Assembly (NCBI GenBank): GCA_947465645.1
Contig: CANIBQ010000042.1
Span: forward strand, 1-41,856
Direction: 5' to 3'
From: Acidobacteriota bacterium
GTDB taxonomy: Bacteria; Acidobacteriota; Vicinamibacteria; Vicinamibacterales; UBA2999
Length of the DNA stretch: 41,856 nt
A program made the translations under genes and the position numbers. The notes beneath the pieces were generated by a model, which saw only the letters and a program-made list of their open reading frames with translations, had not been told where the DNA came from and did no database searches. Shown here in pieces: positions 33,170 to 41,428 of this stretch; the stretch's first letter is position 1, and each line of letters opens with the position of its first letter.

Positions 33170-33631
33170 CTACTGTGAGTTGCCCGTCGCCAGCACCTTG
33201 CCGGTGTCCTTGGTGCAGCCGCCCTTCGGCATGGCCATGCCGCACTGGATGATCTGGCCCGCGAGCGCACCGAAACTTCGGCCGTCCCTCAGCGGAAACA
33301 ACCGCACGGTGAAGACCGTGCCTTCCGGGAACGTGTCGGGCGCCACGCCGAGACGCGCCATCGCCGCCGCGGAACCGGTCTCCACTCCCCACTGCGCGGG
33401 CTTGCCGTTCTGCATGATCCCCTTACCCTCCTCGTCGAGGAGCTGGAAGATCAGCTGGGCGTGATTGGCGCCCGGGATATACCTCGTGAGCTTTCCCGTC
33501 ATCGTCTTGGTCGTTGTCTGGTCGTACATCGCGAACGAGTGGTGCGCGATGGCGGGCGTCCCGAGGACGCCCGTGAGGATGATGCCAGCAAGTCCCGCCA
33601 CGAGCCGGCTGTTCAGCGTTCGGAATGTCAT
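33170..33631 (-). CDS. DUF6152 secreted protein, copy 3
   Basis: A 153-residue protein. The signal peptide ends P-A-I-A before H-H-S-F-A-M-Y-D (residues 30-37), giving the same predicted His-His-Ser mature end as copies 1 and 2. The later motif is P-G-A-N-H-A-Q-L (H57), where the Asn-x-His of the others becomes Asn-His. W-G-V-E-T-G-S matches copy 1. It has an extra C-terminal C-G-M-A-M-P-K-G-G-C with two Cys and two Met, not present in the other copies. AGGAG precedes ATG 33629-33631. It sits 34 bases after partner 3 and before the propeller gene. Confidence 0.85.
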   Translation of the reverse strand: MTFRTLNSRLVAGLAGIILTGVLGTPAIAHHSFAMYDQTTTKTMTGKLTRYIPGANHAQLIFQLLDEEGKGIMQNGKPAQWGVETGSAAAMARLGVAPDTFPEGTVFTVRLFPLRDGRSFGALAGQIIQCGMAMPKGGCTKDTGKVLATGNSQ

Positions 33632-33665
33632 CGGTACTCCTCTCCGGATTCGTATCGGAACCGTC

Positions 33666-34862
33666 TTACTTCGCCGCCGGCTTTTCCCAGCCCTGCTCGA
33701 AGTGCTCTTCCCAGTTCTGCGCCCACGGCCGTCCGAAGTAATCCACGTAGCCGGGATCGGCGAATGTCAGCTGGGTTGGCTTGCCGTCAGGACCGTTGAC
33801 GATGGTGCTCTGCACGCGGCACTCGACGAAGGTGAATCTCGCCTCTGGGTCGTCAAGGCCGCCCTGGAACTCCCAGGGCGTGACCGTGTGGAGCGGACGC
33901 GTGAACGCGTCCGGGTCGTAGAAGGTCGTGTCAACCGTGATGATCTTGCCGTCGGCGCTCGGGGTGAACGTCTCGATCGTCTGCATCTTCGCGCTGTACT
34001 CGAACATCGAATGCGTGAGCGTCCAGGCCTGGACGTTCGCCGTCCATGCGACCAGCGTGTTGCCGTTCCAGAAGCCCACCGTCTCGCCGTACCACTGTGG
34101 CACCCTCTGGATGTGCTTCTGGCCGACCAGGATCTTGCGGAGGAAGTTGTCGGCGATGCCGCTGACGAACTGCACCTGGTTGGGCGTCGTCAACACCTCG
34201 ATCACGCCGCCGAGCGACGCTTCGGCCCACCACCGCATGAATCCCTCGGGGTAGCAGAACGATGCGTTCCACTGCGGCGAGTTGTTGACGACCTCGTGAT
34301 AGTTCTGCTGCACCATGCGCTTACGGTACTCAGGAGTCAGCAGCGAGAGCATGGTGGCCGTCTGGAGGTTGCGTCCCCAGATCCACTGCTCGTCGCGCGC
34401 GAGCCGGCGATACCGTCCGTCCCAGTTCGGCAGCGTGACGCGGGTGTGCCTGGTGGGTCCGCCCGCCTTCACCGCGGCCGCCATCAGCGCCGCGTAGTGT
34501 TCTTCAGCGGTCTTGTACGGGTGCGGGCTCGCGATCTTCGCGATCTCGCGATCGAGGTTGCAGTCGCCCCAGTTGCCAAACCGCTGGTCCCTGACCATGT
34601 CGGTCAGCGCGCGCGGCGTGTTGCAGCGGACATATCGCTTGTCGAGCCAGTACTGTTCGTCCAGATAGAAGTTCTTGCTCGTAAAGAGGTCTACGGGTCG
34701 CGGCGTGACGCCGGGCGGCGGGGTCGGGGACGACCGCGTGGCGTCCGCCGCAGGGCCGAGACCTCCGCCGCCGTCCTGGGCCTTCACCGCGGGCGCCAGG
34801 AATATCGCTGCCGCCAGCAACGCGGACGCGGCGATGGATCCCGCTATGCGTGCCACACCCAT
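33666..34862 (-). CDS. Secreted S-x-G-x-W-x-G-D family protein (DUF6152 partner 3, long form)
   Basis: A 398-residue protein with a signal peptide ([13 protein letters not shown], cleavage near A-V-K-A-Q). GGAGG lies upstream of ATG 34860-34862, which is preferred to an in-frame ATG at 34886. An extra 150-residue N-terminal part, not seen in partners 1 and 2, has N-P-A-x-like Tyr/Trp-rich segments (D-G-R-Y-R-R-L-A-R). The family core is [17 protein letters not shown], followed by T-H-S-M-F-E-Y. It heads the minus-strand unit with DUF6152 copy 3, the propeller and the TonB receptor. Function unknown. Confidence 0.72.
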   Translation of the reverse strand: MGVARIAGSIAASALLAAAIFLAPAVKAQDGGGGLGPAADATRSSPTPPPGVTPRPVDLFTSKNFYLDEQYWLDKRYVRCNTPRALTDMVRDQRFGNWGDCNLDREIAKIASPHPYKTAEEHYAALMAAAVKAGGPTRHTRVTLPNWDGRYRRLARDEQWIWGRNLQTATMLSLLTPEYRKRMVQQNYHEVVNNSPQWNASFCYPEGFMRWWAEASLGGVIEVLTTPNQVQFVSGIADNFLRKILVGQKHIQRVPQWYGETVGFWNGNTLVAWTANVQAWTLTHSMFEYSAKMQTIETFTPSADGKIITVDTTFYDPDAFTRPLHTVTPWEFQGGLDDPEARFTFVECRVQSTIVNGPDGKPTQLTFADPGYVDYFGRPWAQNWEEHFEQGWEKPAAK

Positions 34863-34943
34863 AGAGCCTTCCTCCAAGCCGGTCACCGTGTATGCAGACC
34901 CACGATGCTATTACGACATCGTCGTGGCGCAAAATCAGAAATA

Positions 34944-35591
34944 TCACATGGGCGACTCAGAAAGCTCCACCACGTCGGTCGACTGCCTGGCTCGGCGGCT
35001 CGGCAACATGGCGAGGCCAAAGAGAAACAGCACCAGGACGAAGAACGCCACGTACCCGGCCGCTGGATCGCTCGCGGGCTGATTCAGCGTCCCCAACGTG
35101 GCCCCTTCCAGCAGGATGAGAAGGATCCGGCTCACCATCCCTTCAGCCGGGTTCGCCAGCGCGGCCAGCAGGACGAACTTCAGGATGAAGGTGGCTCCGA
35201 AAATAATCATCAAGCTTCGCAGCACGCGCGTGCGATCCGTCGCGGCCGCGATCGTGTTGAGCAGCAGCACGAACAGAAAGGCGCCGCACAGCAGGCGCGG
35301 CAGCCCGGAGTCGGGCGTCACCATCGAGAACGCCTGCGCCGACGCGAAGAAGGTGGTCACGAGCACGACGAAGCCATTGAGGTTCGCGACCGCCGGGCGC
35401 CGGGAATTCATGAGGCGATCGGGATCGAGGACCGCGCCCTTTGCGAGCACGCCAAGCAGGAGCAGCGCAAACACCAGCGTGAAGAGCGGCGGCGGCACCA
35501 GGACGACACGCTCCCCGATCCGAAGACCTCCGAGCAGCGTCACGGCCAGGAACAGCAGCGGCAGGTAGATCGCTTCACGCGCCGCACTCAT
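34944..35591 (-). CDS. Multi-pass membrane protein of unknown function
   Basis: A 215-residue protein with about six hydrophobic helices (for example I-Y-L-P-L-L-F-L-A-V-T-L-L and L-F-T-L-V-F-A-L-L-L-L-G-V-L). Two conserved-looking polar spots are D-P-D-R-L-M-N-S-R-R-P and F-A-S-A-Q-A-F. ATG 35589-35591 overlaps the stop of the TPR gene (ATGA), so it is coupled to it. It is the last gene of DoxX, TPR, membrane protein. No family was recognised; an inner-membrane role with the TPR protein is inferred. Confidence 0.75.
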   Translation of the reverse strand: MSAAREAIYLPLLFLAVTLLGGLRIGERVVLVPPPLFTLVFALLLLGVLAKGAVLDPDRLMNSRRPAVANLNGFVVLVTTFFASAQAFSMVTPDSGLPRLLCGAFLFVLLLNTIAAATDRTRVLRSLMIIFGATFILKFVLLAALANPAEGMVSRILLILLEGATLGTLNQPASDPAAGYVAFFVLVLFLFGLAMLPSRRARQSTDVVELSESPM

Positions 35592-35974
35592 TTGCGCGGC
35601 CTGAAGACGGCCTCGAGCCCCTGCACAAACAGCGCGTCGTCGTTGTAGACGCGGCCCCAACCATGGCGGTAATAGGCGTAGGCCAGGTAGAACTGGGTGC
35701 GCGCGTCCTGGCGCGCCGGATCGGCGCGGGCGAACGCCGCTTCGGCGCCGGCAAACTGCCCGGAGCGAAACAGCTCGAGCGCCTCGTCGAACGCCTGCCG
35801 ATCGATGCGGTAGGCGCCCACGCTGGCGGAGAGTCCGCCGGCGACCTCGGCCAGCGTCTGCGGCTGCCGCATGTAGACCCAGACCACCACGACCGCGAGC
35901 GACGCGGTGAGGATCAGGCCCAGTGCGCGGGTGGTCGTATCACGCGCGGGGAGGGGTGCTCCCAAGCCACGCAT
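35588..35974 (-). CDS. Membrane-anchored TPR-like protein
   Basis: A 128-residue protein with one N-terminal helix (about 17-35) and a soluble tail. That tail has TPR-like helices (A-L-E-L-F-R-S-G-Q-F-A-G-A-E-A-A-F and A-R-T-Q-F-Y-L-A-Y-A-Y-Y), enough for two repeats. It overlaps the DoxX gene by 35 bases and the membrane protein gene by four. TPRs bind peptides or proteins; here the partner is likely one of the two membrane neighbours. The start (ATG 35972-35974) is plausible but lacks a strong ribosome site because it lies inside doxX. Confidence 0.72.
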   Translation of the reverse strand: MRGLGAPLPARDTTTRALGLILTASLAVVVVWVYMRQPQTLAEVAGGLSASVGAYRIDRQAFDEALELFRSGQFAGAEAAFARADPARQDARTQFYLAYAYYRHGWGRVYNDDALFVQGLEAVFRPRK

Positions 35975-36365
35975 CGAGCGAGATCAGGTTCCAGGACCGC
36001 AGCGCCAGCAGCGCGAAGAACGCCATCGCGTAGGTGAGCTGCAGCCAGGCCAGGTCGAAGTTCTGCAGGAACATCGTGCCGAACGTCAGCGCGGTCATCA
36101 TGAGGCCGCCGAGGATGAGCGCGCCCCGCGTCCACAACCCGAGGATCAGCAGGATGCCCATCACGGTCTCGAGCCAGGGGACGGTGTAGGCGAACCCGCT
36201 CACGGCGCCGAGCGGGAACGAGGTCACGGCAAACTGCTTGAGGAGCCCGCCGGCGAAGTTGTCCAAGTCGTTCGCGATGCGCACGATCCCACGAAACCCG
36301 ATATTGACACCGAAGGTGAGCCGGAAGATCGCATAGGCAATCGAGGCATCCGAACGCCAGTCCAT
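35940..36365 (-). CDS. DoxX family membrane protein
   Basis: A 141-residue protein with four predicted helices and the DoxX layout: an early A-Y-A-I-F-R-L-T-F-G-V-N-I-G-F-R-G, then V-P-W-L-E-T-V-M-G-I-L-L-I-L-G-L-W-T-R, then a helix pair. DoxX proteins are linked to quinone or thiosulfate oxidation and other redox complexes, without one settled activity. AAAGGAG precedes ATG 36363-36365. It is the first gene of the three-gene unit ending at 34944. Confidence 0.85.
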   Translation of the reverse strand: MDWRSDASIAYAIFRLTFGVNIGFRGIVRIANDLDNFAGGLLKQFAVTSFPLGAVSGFAYTVPWLETVMGILLILGLWTRGALILGGLMMTALTFGTMFLQNFDLAWLQLTYAMAFFALLALRSWNLISLDAWLGSTPPRA

Positions 36366-36453
36366 TGTCGCTCCTTGAAAGAGGCAAGCGCTTTATAGGT
36401 CGGACCGGATACGCTCGTCAACCTTCGGCGAAGTGTTCTAGCCTTCTATGGGC

Positions 36454-36484
36454 GCCGGGCGGCGGAAGACGTGTACCGCCCGGC
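36454..36484 (-). terminator. Hairpin after the small membrane protein pair
   Basis: GCCGGGCGG (36454-36462) and CCGCCCGGC (36476-36484) form a perfect 9-bp stem with a 13-base loop, starting nine bases past the stop of the gene at 36493. No T-run follows on the minus strand, so termination is only probable. Confidence 0.45.
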
Positions 36485-36492
36485 AGCCGGCG

Positions 36493-36999
36493 TCAGAACG
36501 CATTGCCGATGAAGGGCAGCATGCGTCCCCAGTAGAGCACGCCAAACCAGAGAAACAGCGACACCCCCGCGATCACCTTCGCCGTCATCGGCGCGTTCTC
36601 TCCGGCGCTCACGCGGTTGACGAGGCGGTTTACCCCGGCGAGATAGAAGATCGCGAGATTGATGCCGGCCAGCACGATGAACAGCATCTTCAACCAGAAG
36701 GAAAGGCTCGTGACGTACCCTTCTGGCGCGCCGGCAAAGAACACGACCCCGGTGACGAGGTTGATGACAAAGCCCAGAATGCCCCATGGCACGAGCCGCT
36801 CCAGGGGTGCAATGGGCAGACTCTTGAAGAGTCCCAGCATGCGGGCGTCGAGAAGGCCGACCGCGCCGATGAGGAGCGCCATGCCCATGAAGTGCAGGCA
36901 TTCGCACGCCGCCCAGAGGTACGGCCAGCCGCCGGAGGAGGCCCATCCGAGCGGGGTGCCGTGGAGCCAGATTCCGAACTGAGTCGCGATTTCAAGCAT
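36493..36999 (-). CDS. Four-helix membrane protein, DUF6644-like (copy B)
   Basis: A 168-residue protein with four to five hydrophobic helices and a conserved-looking His in A-A-C-E-C-L-H-F-M-G-M-A-L-L-I-G, followed by D-A-R-M-L-G-L. The neighbouring gene at 37030 shows the matching I-T-L-H-S-V-G-L-A-V-M-V-G and D-L-R-L-L-G, so the two are paralogues. The family name is from memory and should be checked. It lies 30 bases after copy A on the same strand, so they are probably one operon. The helix His might hold a heme or metal. A link to the cytochrome oxidase upstream is by position only. Confidence 0.7.
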   Translation of the reverse strand: MLEIATQFGIWLHGTPLGWASSGGWPYLWAACECLHFMGMALLIGAVGLLDARMLGLFKSLPIAPLERLVPWGILGFVINLVTGVVFFAGAPEGYVTSLSFWLKMLFIVLAGINLAIFYLAGVNRLVNRVSAGENAPMTAKVIAGVSLFLWFGVLYWGRMLPFIGNAF

Positions 37000-37029
37000 G
37001 ACTTTGACCTTTGACCTGCAAGAGATGGT

Positions 37030-37509
37030 TCAGTTGCCCAGGTATGCCGTCAGCCGGCCAACCGTGATCGTCACTGCCCACAACGCGAGCGACGTGATCG
37101 CGAGGGTCCGCGCGCGGTCCGTGACGACGTTCGATGTGACACCGGGCGGCTGAAACGCCGCCCGGTCGATCAGGACGACGCAGGTCATCGCGGCCGCCAC
37201 TAATCCCATCTTGGCGTAGTAGAGCGGGTTGGTCAGCATCGTCGTCGCGGTGGCGACGAGGAGCCCAAGGCCCGAGACGGCATTCACCCAGAAGCCGATC
37301 CAGATCCATCGACTAAGGCTCCGCATCCCCGCGAGGGGCAGACCCCGGGCAGACCCAAGCAGCCTGAGATCGATCATGGCGCTGAGCCCCACCATCACCG
37401 CCAGTCCTACCGAGTGAAGCGTGATCACCGTAGGATAGGCCCACATCGAATCGGACTCGCGCACCCAGGTCGCGATGCCCGTGCTCTCCACCCACATTAG
37501 AAATGGCAC
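37030..37509 (-). CDS. Four-helix membrane protein, DUF6644-like (copy A)
   Basis: A 159-residue protein with four or five helices. The motif S-M-W-A-Y-P-T-V-I-T-L-H-S-V-G-L carries the conserved His, and R-S-L-S-R-W-I-W-I-G-F-W-V-N-A-V-S-G follows. The start is GTG 37507-37509, with GGAGG nine bases upstream; an ATG at 37497 lacks a ribosome site. It begins after a 177-base gap holding a likely oxidase terminator and a pair of inverted repeats, so it has its own promoter region. It forms a pair with the gene at 36493. Confidence 0.72.
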   Translation of the reverse strand: MPFLMWVESTGIATWVRESDSMWAYPTVITLHSVGLAVMVGLSAMIDLRLLGSARGLPLAGMRSLSRWIWIGFWVNAVSGLGLLVATATTMLTNPLYYAKMGLVAAAMTCVVLIDRAAFQPPGVTSNVVTDRARTLAITSLALWAVTITVGRLTAYLGN

Positions 37510-37629
37510 TACTCAACACCTCCATGGCGGCATCGCTCTTCACAAACGCCGTGCCACCGGCGCCGGCGCCTCGACGAGCCGTTATCGCCGCAGATTCGTT
37601 CGCTTTCAGCTCGGGGAGCGGGACGGACT

Positions 37630-37663
37630 GGGAAACTATTCCCTAGGGGTGCGGGAAAATTCC
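37630..37663. promoter_or_regulatory. Two adjacent GGGAA/TTCC inverted repeats, possible operator
   Basis: GGGAA-ACTA-TTCCC (37630-37643) and GGAA-AA-TTCC (37654-37663) are repeats of one half-site design, with starts 24 bases apart. They lie in the gap before the two small membrane protein genes. The spacing of about two DNA turns suits a dimeric regulator. No known regulator is assigned. Confidence 0.4.
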
Positions 37664-37679
37664 GGGGCGGCTCCCGCCC
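37656..37679 (-). terminator. Likely terminator of the cytochrome oxidase operon
   Basis: On the minus strand GGGCGG and CCGCCC (37665-37679, three-base loop) form a compact GC stem eight bases past the subunit IV stop, followed by AATTTT. The T-run is short, so efficiency is uncertain. Its 3' side overlaps the inverted repeat at 37654-37663. Confidence 0.5.
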
Positions 37680-37686
37680 GCGGTGC

Positions 37687-38082
37687 TCAGTGCGCTTCGG
37701 ACGGGGACCTGGGTGCGCCCTCGGCCGCGGGCTCGGTGGGGGGGGCGGCCGGCTCAATCGAGGGAATGGTACCCGCGGTGGCGCTGCCGCCAGGCGAGGC
37801 ATACCATCCGCGCGACAGGTAATCGGTCAGCGTCAGCCCAAACAGCGTCAGCAGGAAGAAGAACGCCCCGCCGATCACCAGCTTGGTCAGGTGGCTGCTG
37901 TACTTCGCGTGCATGAAGAACAGGACGACGAGCGTCGCCTTCAGGATGGCGATCGAGATTGCCACCGGAAAGTTGAGGCGCCCCAGGTTGACGAACGCCA
38001 CCGCCACGGTGACGGCGGTCAGCACGAGGAGCGCGCCGAAAATCGTGTAGTAGAGGCTCTTGGGCGAAACGTGTCCTGACAT
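37687..38082 (-). CDS. Cytochrome c oxidase subunit IV (prokaryotic COX4 type)
   Basis: A 131-residue protein with three helices: S-L-Y-Y-T-I-F-G-A-L-L-V-L-T-A-V-T-V, then A-I-L-K-A-T-L-V-V-L-F-F-M-H-A-K-Y, then L-V-I-G-G-A-F-F-F-L-L-T-L-F. The F-F-M-H segment is typical of this family. A Pro/Ala-rich tail of about 35 residues follows the last helix and is not usual. ATG 38080-38082 is two bases after the subunit III stop. It stabilises the oxidase complex in the inner membrane and is the last gene of the operon. Confidence 0.85.
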   Translation of the reverse strand: MSGHVSPKSLYYTIFGALLVLTAVTVAVAFVNLGRLNFPVAISIAILKATLVVLFFMHAKYSSHLTKLVIGGAFFFLLTLFGLTLTDYLSRGWYASPGGSATAGTIPSIEPAAPPTEPAAEGAPRSPSEAH

Positions 38083-38084
38083 GG

Positions 38085-38792
38085 CTATGACAACTGATGC
38101 GCCCTGTCCACGAGGTAGAGCAGGGGAAACAGGAAAATCCACACGATGTCGACGAAGTGCCAGTAGAGGCCGGACATCTCGACCGGCGTGTACCACTCGG
38201 CCGAGAACCGCCCCTTCCACGCCATCCATGCGACCACGGTGAGCAGGCCGAAGCCGATGATCATGTGCAGCGCGTGCAGGCCGGTCAAGGAGAAGTACAA
38301 GGAGTAGAAGATCTGCAACTGCGCGGCGTGCGGTCCCTCGGCATGGAAATTCGGGCCGGGAACGTGGCCGAGCTCGAATTTTTCCTTGTACTCGAAGAAC
38401 TTGATGACGAGGAAGGTGAGCCCGAAGACCAGCGTAATCCCGAGCCAGCCGACGATCACCTTGGGCGCGCGTCCGGTCTGCGCCGCGCGCACCGCCAGGG
38501 CCATTGTCAAGCTGCTCGCGATGAGTACCAACGTGTTGGTGCCACCAAGCACGATGCTGAGCTCTTCGCTGCCTTCGGACCACGCCTCCGGGTACCAGAC
38601 GCGATACACCATGTACGCCATGAGGAGGCCGCCGAAGAACATGATCTCGGTGACCAGGAAGATCCACATCCCGAGCGTGGCGGCTTCCTGCTGCTGCTGC
38701 ATCGTCTGGAAATGATGCTGGTGCGCAGGGTGGTGCGCATGCACGTGAGCATGTCCGTGATCGTCGGCGTGCGCGGCGATCCCGTTAGGCAA
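38085..38792 (-). CDS. ctaE: Cytochrome c oxidase subunit III
   Basis: A 235-residue protein with about five helices and the family features [24 protein letters not shown] and [17 protein letters not shown]. The N-terminal 27 residues hold ten His ([14 protein letters not shown]), a notable metal-binding-like tail before helix 1. Its start overlaps the end of subunit I by eight bases. It is part of the caa3-type proton-pumping oxidase. Confidence 0.95.
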   Translation of the reverse strand: MPNGIAAHADDHGHAHVHAHHPAHQHHFQTMQQQQEAATLGMWIFLVTEIMFFGGLLMAYMVYRVWYPEAWSEGSEELSIVLGGTNTLVLIASSLTMALAVRAAQTGRAPKVIVGWLGITLVFGLTFLVIKFFEYKEKFELGHVPGPNFHAEGPHAAQLQIFYSLYFSLTGLHALHMIIGFGLLTVVAWMAWKGRFSAEWYTPVEMSGLYWHFVDIVWIFLFPLLYLVDRAHQLS

Positions 38793-40404
38793 CTTTTATC
38801 TCCCGCTTCGAGTACTCGTACGCGCCTTCGTTCACGATCGGAACCTCGGTAAAGTTCTCCGGCAGTGGCGGCGACTGGGTGGTCCACTCCAGGCCGGTGG
38901 CGCCCCACGGGTTCGCCCCGGCCTTCTCGCCTTTGAAGAGCGAATAGGTGAAATAGCAGACCGGGAGGATGTAGCCCACCGCGAGCACGGACGCGCCGGC
39001 CGAGGAGAGGACGTTGAGCACCTGGAACTCGGGCGGATACGCGTGGTAGCGGCGCGGCATGCCGAGGTAGCCCAGGACGAACTGCGGGAAGAACGTCAGG
39101 TTGAACCCGACGAAGATCAGCAGCGCCGACAGCTTGCCGAGGCTGTCGTTGTACATCCGGCCGGTGATCTTCGGCCACCAGAAGTGCAGGCCGGCGAAGT
39201 ACCCCATGATCGCGCCTCCCACCATGATGTAGTGGAAGTGGGCGACGACGAAGTAGGTGTCGTGCACGTGGACGTCGAGGCCGAGCGACGCCAGGAAGAG
39301 ACCGGTGAGTCCGCCGATCAGGAACAGGCCGAGGAAGCCCATCACGTACACCATCGGCGTCTTCCACCAGATCGCGCCCTTGTACATCGTCGCCGTCCAG
39401 TTGAACGTCTTCACGGCTGACGGGACGGCCACGGCGAACGACAGGAACGAGAACACCATGGCCGAGTAGGGCGAGATGCCGGCGACGAACAGGTGGTGCG
39501 CCCACACGAGGAAGCCGAACACGGCGATCGCCAGGCTCGAAAAGGCGACGAACGAGTAACCGAACACGTTCTTGCGCGAGAAGCAGGCGATCACCTCGCT
39601 GATCGCGCCCATCGGCGGCAGGATCATGATGTAGACGGCCGGATGCGAATAGAACCAGAAGAGATGCTGGAAGAGCACCGGGTCGCCGCCGAGGCGCGGG
39701 TCGAAGATGCCGAAGCCGAGGACGCGCTCGACCGCCAGCATCAGCACGGTGATCGCGATCACCGGCGTGGCGAGGACCTGCACCAGGGCCGTGGCGTAGA
39801 GCGCCCACACGAAGAGCGGCAGCCGGAACCAGGTCATGCCCGGCGCGCGCATCCGGTGGATCGTCACCATGAAGTTCAGCCCGGTGAGGATCGACGAGAA
39901 CCCGGCGATGAAGATGCCGATGCCGGTGAGGAAGACGTTCGAGTTGGATACGTTGGAGCTATACGGCGTGTAGAACGTCCATCCGGTATCGACGCCGCCG
40001 ACGATCATCGCCGCGGTCGTGAAGAAGAACCCGATGACGAACACGTACCAACTGAGCAGGTTGATTTTTGGAAACGCGACGTCCTTGGCCCCGATCATCA
40101 GGGGCAGGGCGAAGTTGCCGAGAATCGCGGGCACGGCGGGGATCAACACGAAGAACACCATGTTGATGCCGTGCATGGTGAACAGCTTGTTGTAGCTGTC
40201 CGCCGACACCAAGTCGCCGGCGGGCGTCGTCAGCTCGATCCTGATCGCGGCAGCGAAGAGACCACCGATGAAGAAGGCGATGGTGACGAACACCAGGTAG
40301 AGGATGGCGATCCGCTTGTGATCCTTGGTCAGCAGCCAGGACGCGACTCCGTGCTGGTGGTTCAGGTAGTTCACCTGCGGCGCTGCGGTGGTGATGGTTG
40401 CCAT
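38785..40404 (-). CDS. ctaD: Cytochrome c oxidase subunit I (A2-type heme-copper oxidase)
   Basis: A 539-residue catalytic subunit with 12 helices. Heme a ligands are H78 (M-H-G) and H391, heme a3 ligand is H389 (A-H-F-H-Y), and CuB ligands are H254, H303 and H304 (W-A-H-H-L-F). The proton-channel residues read Y-S-H-P-A-V-Y (252-258), the Tyr-Ser pattern of A2-type enzymes instead of the A1-type Glu. The start is ATG 40402-40404, after AAGGGAA; the frame is open upstream but Arg-rich and not homologous. It reduces oxygen to water and pumps protons. It lies between subunits II and III in the operon. Confidence 0.97.
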   Translation of the reverse strand: MATITTAAPQVNYLNHQHGVASWLLTKDHKRIAILYLVFVTIAFFIGGLFAAAIRIELTTPAGDLVSADSYNKLFTMHGINMVFFVLIPAVPAILGNFALPLMIGAKDVAFPKINLLSWYVFVIGFFFTTAAMIVGGVDTGWTFYTPYSSNVSNSNVFLTGIGIFIAGFSSILTGLNFMVTIHRMRAPGMTWFRLPLFVWALYATALVQVLATPVIAITVLMLAVERVLGFGIFDPRLGGDPVLFQHLFWFYSHPAVYIMILPPMGAISEVIACFSRKNVFGYSFVAFSSLAIAVFGFLVWAHHLFVAGISPYSAMVFSFLSFAVAVPSAVKTFNWTATMYKGAIWWKTPMVYVMGFLGLFLIGGLTGLFLASLGLDVHVHDTYFVVAHFHYIMVGGAIMGYFAGLHFWWPKITGRMYNDSLGKLSALLIFVGFNLTFFPQFVLGYLGMPRRYHAYPPEFQVLNVLSSAGASVLAVGYILPVCYFTYSLFKGEKAGANPWGATGLEWTTQSPPLPENFTEVPIVNEGAYEYSKREIKVA

Positions 40405-40414
40405 AGACGTTCCC

Positions 40415-41428
40415 TTACCTTTGTGCCCCTTGCGCGGCCGGTGGCGGTGCCGCCGGTGCCGCCGCCGAGGCGCCGCCTGCAACCGCCGCGGCGTTCGGCC
40501 CGGTAGCCGGCAGCGACTTGATGAACTCGATGATGCTCATGACGCTCTCTTCGCTCACCTGGCCCTGGAAGGTCGGCATGACCGGGCCGTAGCCGGCGAC
40601 CAGCTTGCTCTGGGGCGTCAGGATCGATTCGCGGATATAGCTGTCGTTGGCGACGACGGCAGCGCCGGTCGCGAGCTTGACCTGCGTCCCGTAGAGGCCG
40701 GCGAGCGACGGACCGCGGCCGCTGCCGTCGCTCAGGTGACAGGTGACGCAGGCGAGCTGCTGGAACAATTGCTCGCCGCGTGCGGCCAGCGGCTGTCCGG
40801 TGCTTCCGCTCAGCCACGCCTGGTAGTCGTCGGGCTCCATGACGATGACCGAGCCGATCATGCCGGAGTGCTGGGTGCCGCAGTACTCCGCGCAGAACAG
40901 ATGGAAGGTGCCGGTCTGGGTGGGCGTGAACCAGAGGGCGCTGTAGCGCCCGGGGATCGCGTCAGCCTTGACGCGAAACGCCGGGAAGTAGAGCGAGTGG
41001 AGAACGTCCTCCGACGTGAAGGTGATTTTCACGGCCCGGCCCTTCGGGACGTGCAGCTCGTTGATTTCGCTCTGGCCGTCGAGGTGCTGGAAGCGCCACA
41101 TCCACCGTTTGCCGGTCGAGTAGATCTCGAGGGTCTGGTCCGGCGGGCGAATCAGGTGGAAGAAGACGACCGTCGACCAGACGAAGATCCCCATCGCGAT
41201 GATGAACGGAAGGATCGACCATCCCAGTTCGAGCGGAATCGAGCCGGTGATCGGCGCGCCGACGCCCGTCCCGGTCTCGTCGCGATACTTGATTGCAAAG
41301 ACGATGACGAGCACGGCGACCAGCACGGCGAAGAACGCGGTGATGGCGAGGACGCCGAAGTACAGGTTGTCGACCTCCGCCGCGAGGGAGGACGCCTGGG
41401 CCGGAAACAGAGGGATGCCAGAAATCAT
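40415..41428 (-). CDS. ctaC: Cytochrome c oxidase subunit II with fused cytochrome c domain (caa3 type)
   Basis: A 337-residue protein. Two N-terminal helices (about 24-46 and 72-93) are followed by the CuA domain with H144, C179, E181, C183, H187 and M190 ([13 protein letters not shown]). A cytochrome c domain follows, with CVTCH (227-231) and axial M284 (G-P-V-M-P-T-F). This makes the enzyme a caa3 oxidase able to take electrons from a soluble or membrane cytochrome c. An Ala/Pro-rich tail of about 30 residues ends it. Its ATG overlaps the sco stop (ATGA), and its own stop is ten bases before subunit I. Confidence 0.96.
   Translation of the reverse strand: MISGIPLFPAQASSLAAEVDNLYFGVLAITAFFAVLVAVLVIVFAIKYRDETGTGVGAPITGSIPLELGWSILPFIIAMGIFVWSTVVFFHLIRPPDQTLEIYSTGKRWMWRFQHLDGQSEINELHVPKGRAVKITFTSEDVLHSLYFPAFRVKADAIPGRYSALWFTPTQTGTFHLFCAEYCGTQHSGMIGSVIVMEPDDYQAWLSGSTGQPLAARGEQLFQQLACVTCHLSDGSGRGPSLAGLYGTQVKLATGAAVVANDSYIRESILTPQSKLVAGYGPVMPTFQGQVSEESVMSIIEFIKSLPATGPNAAAVAGGASAAAPAAPPPAAQGAQR

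Noticed and set aside
33465..35648. A 727-codon open frame on the plus strand opposite DUF6152 copy 3 and partner 3
   Set aside because: Its composition is of the same low-complexity Arg/Gln type, and the minus strand carries genes with signal peptides and ribosome sites.
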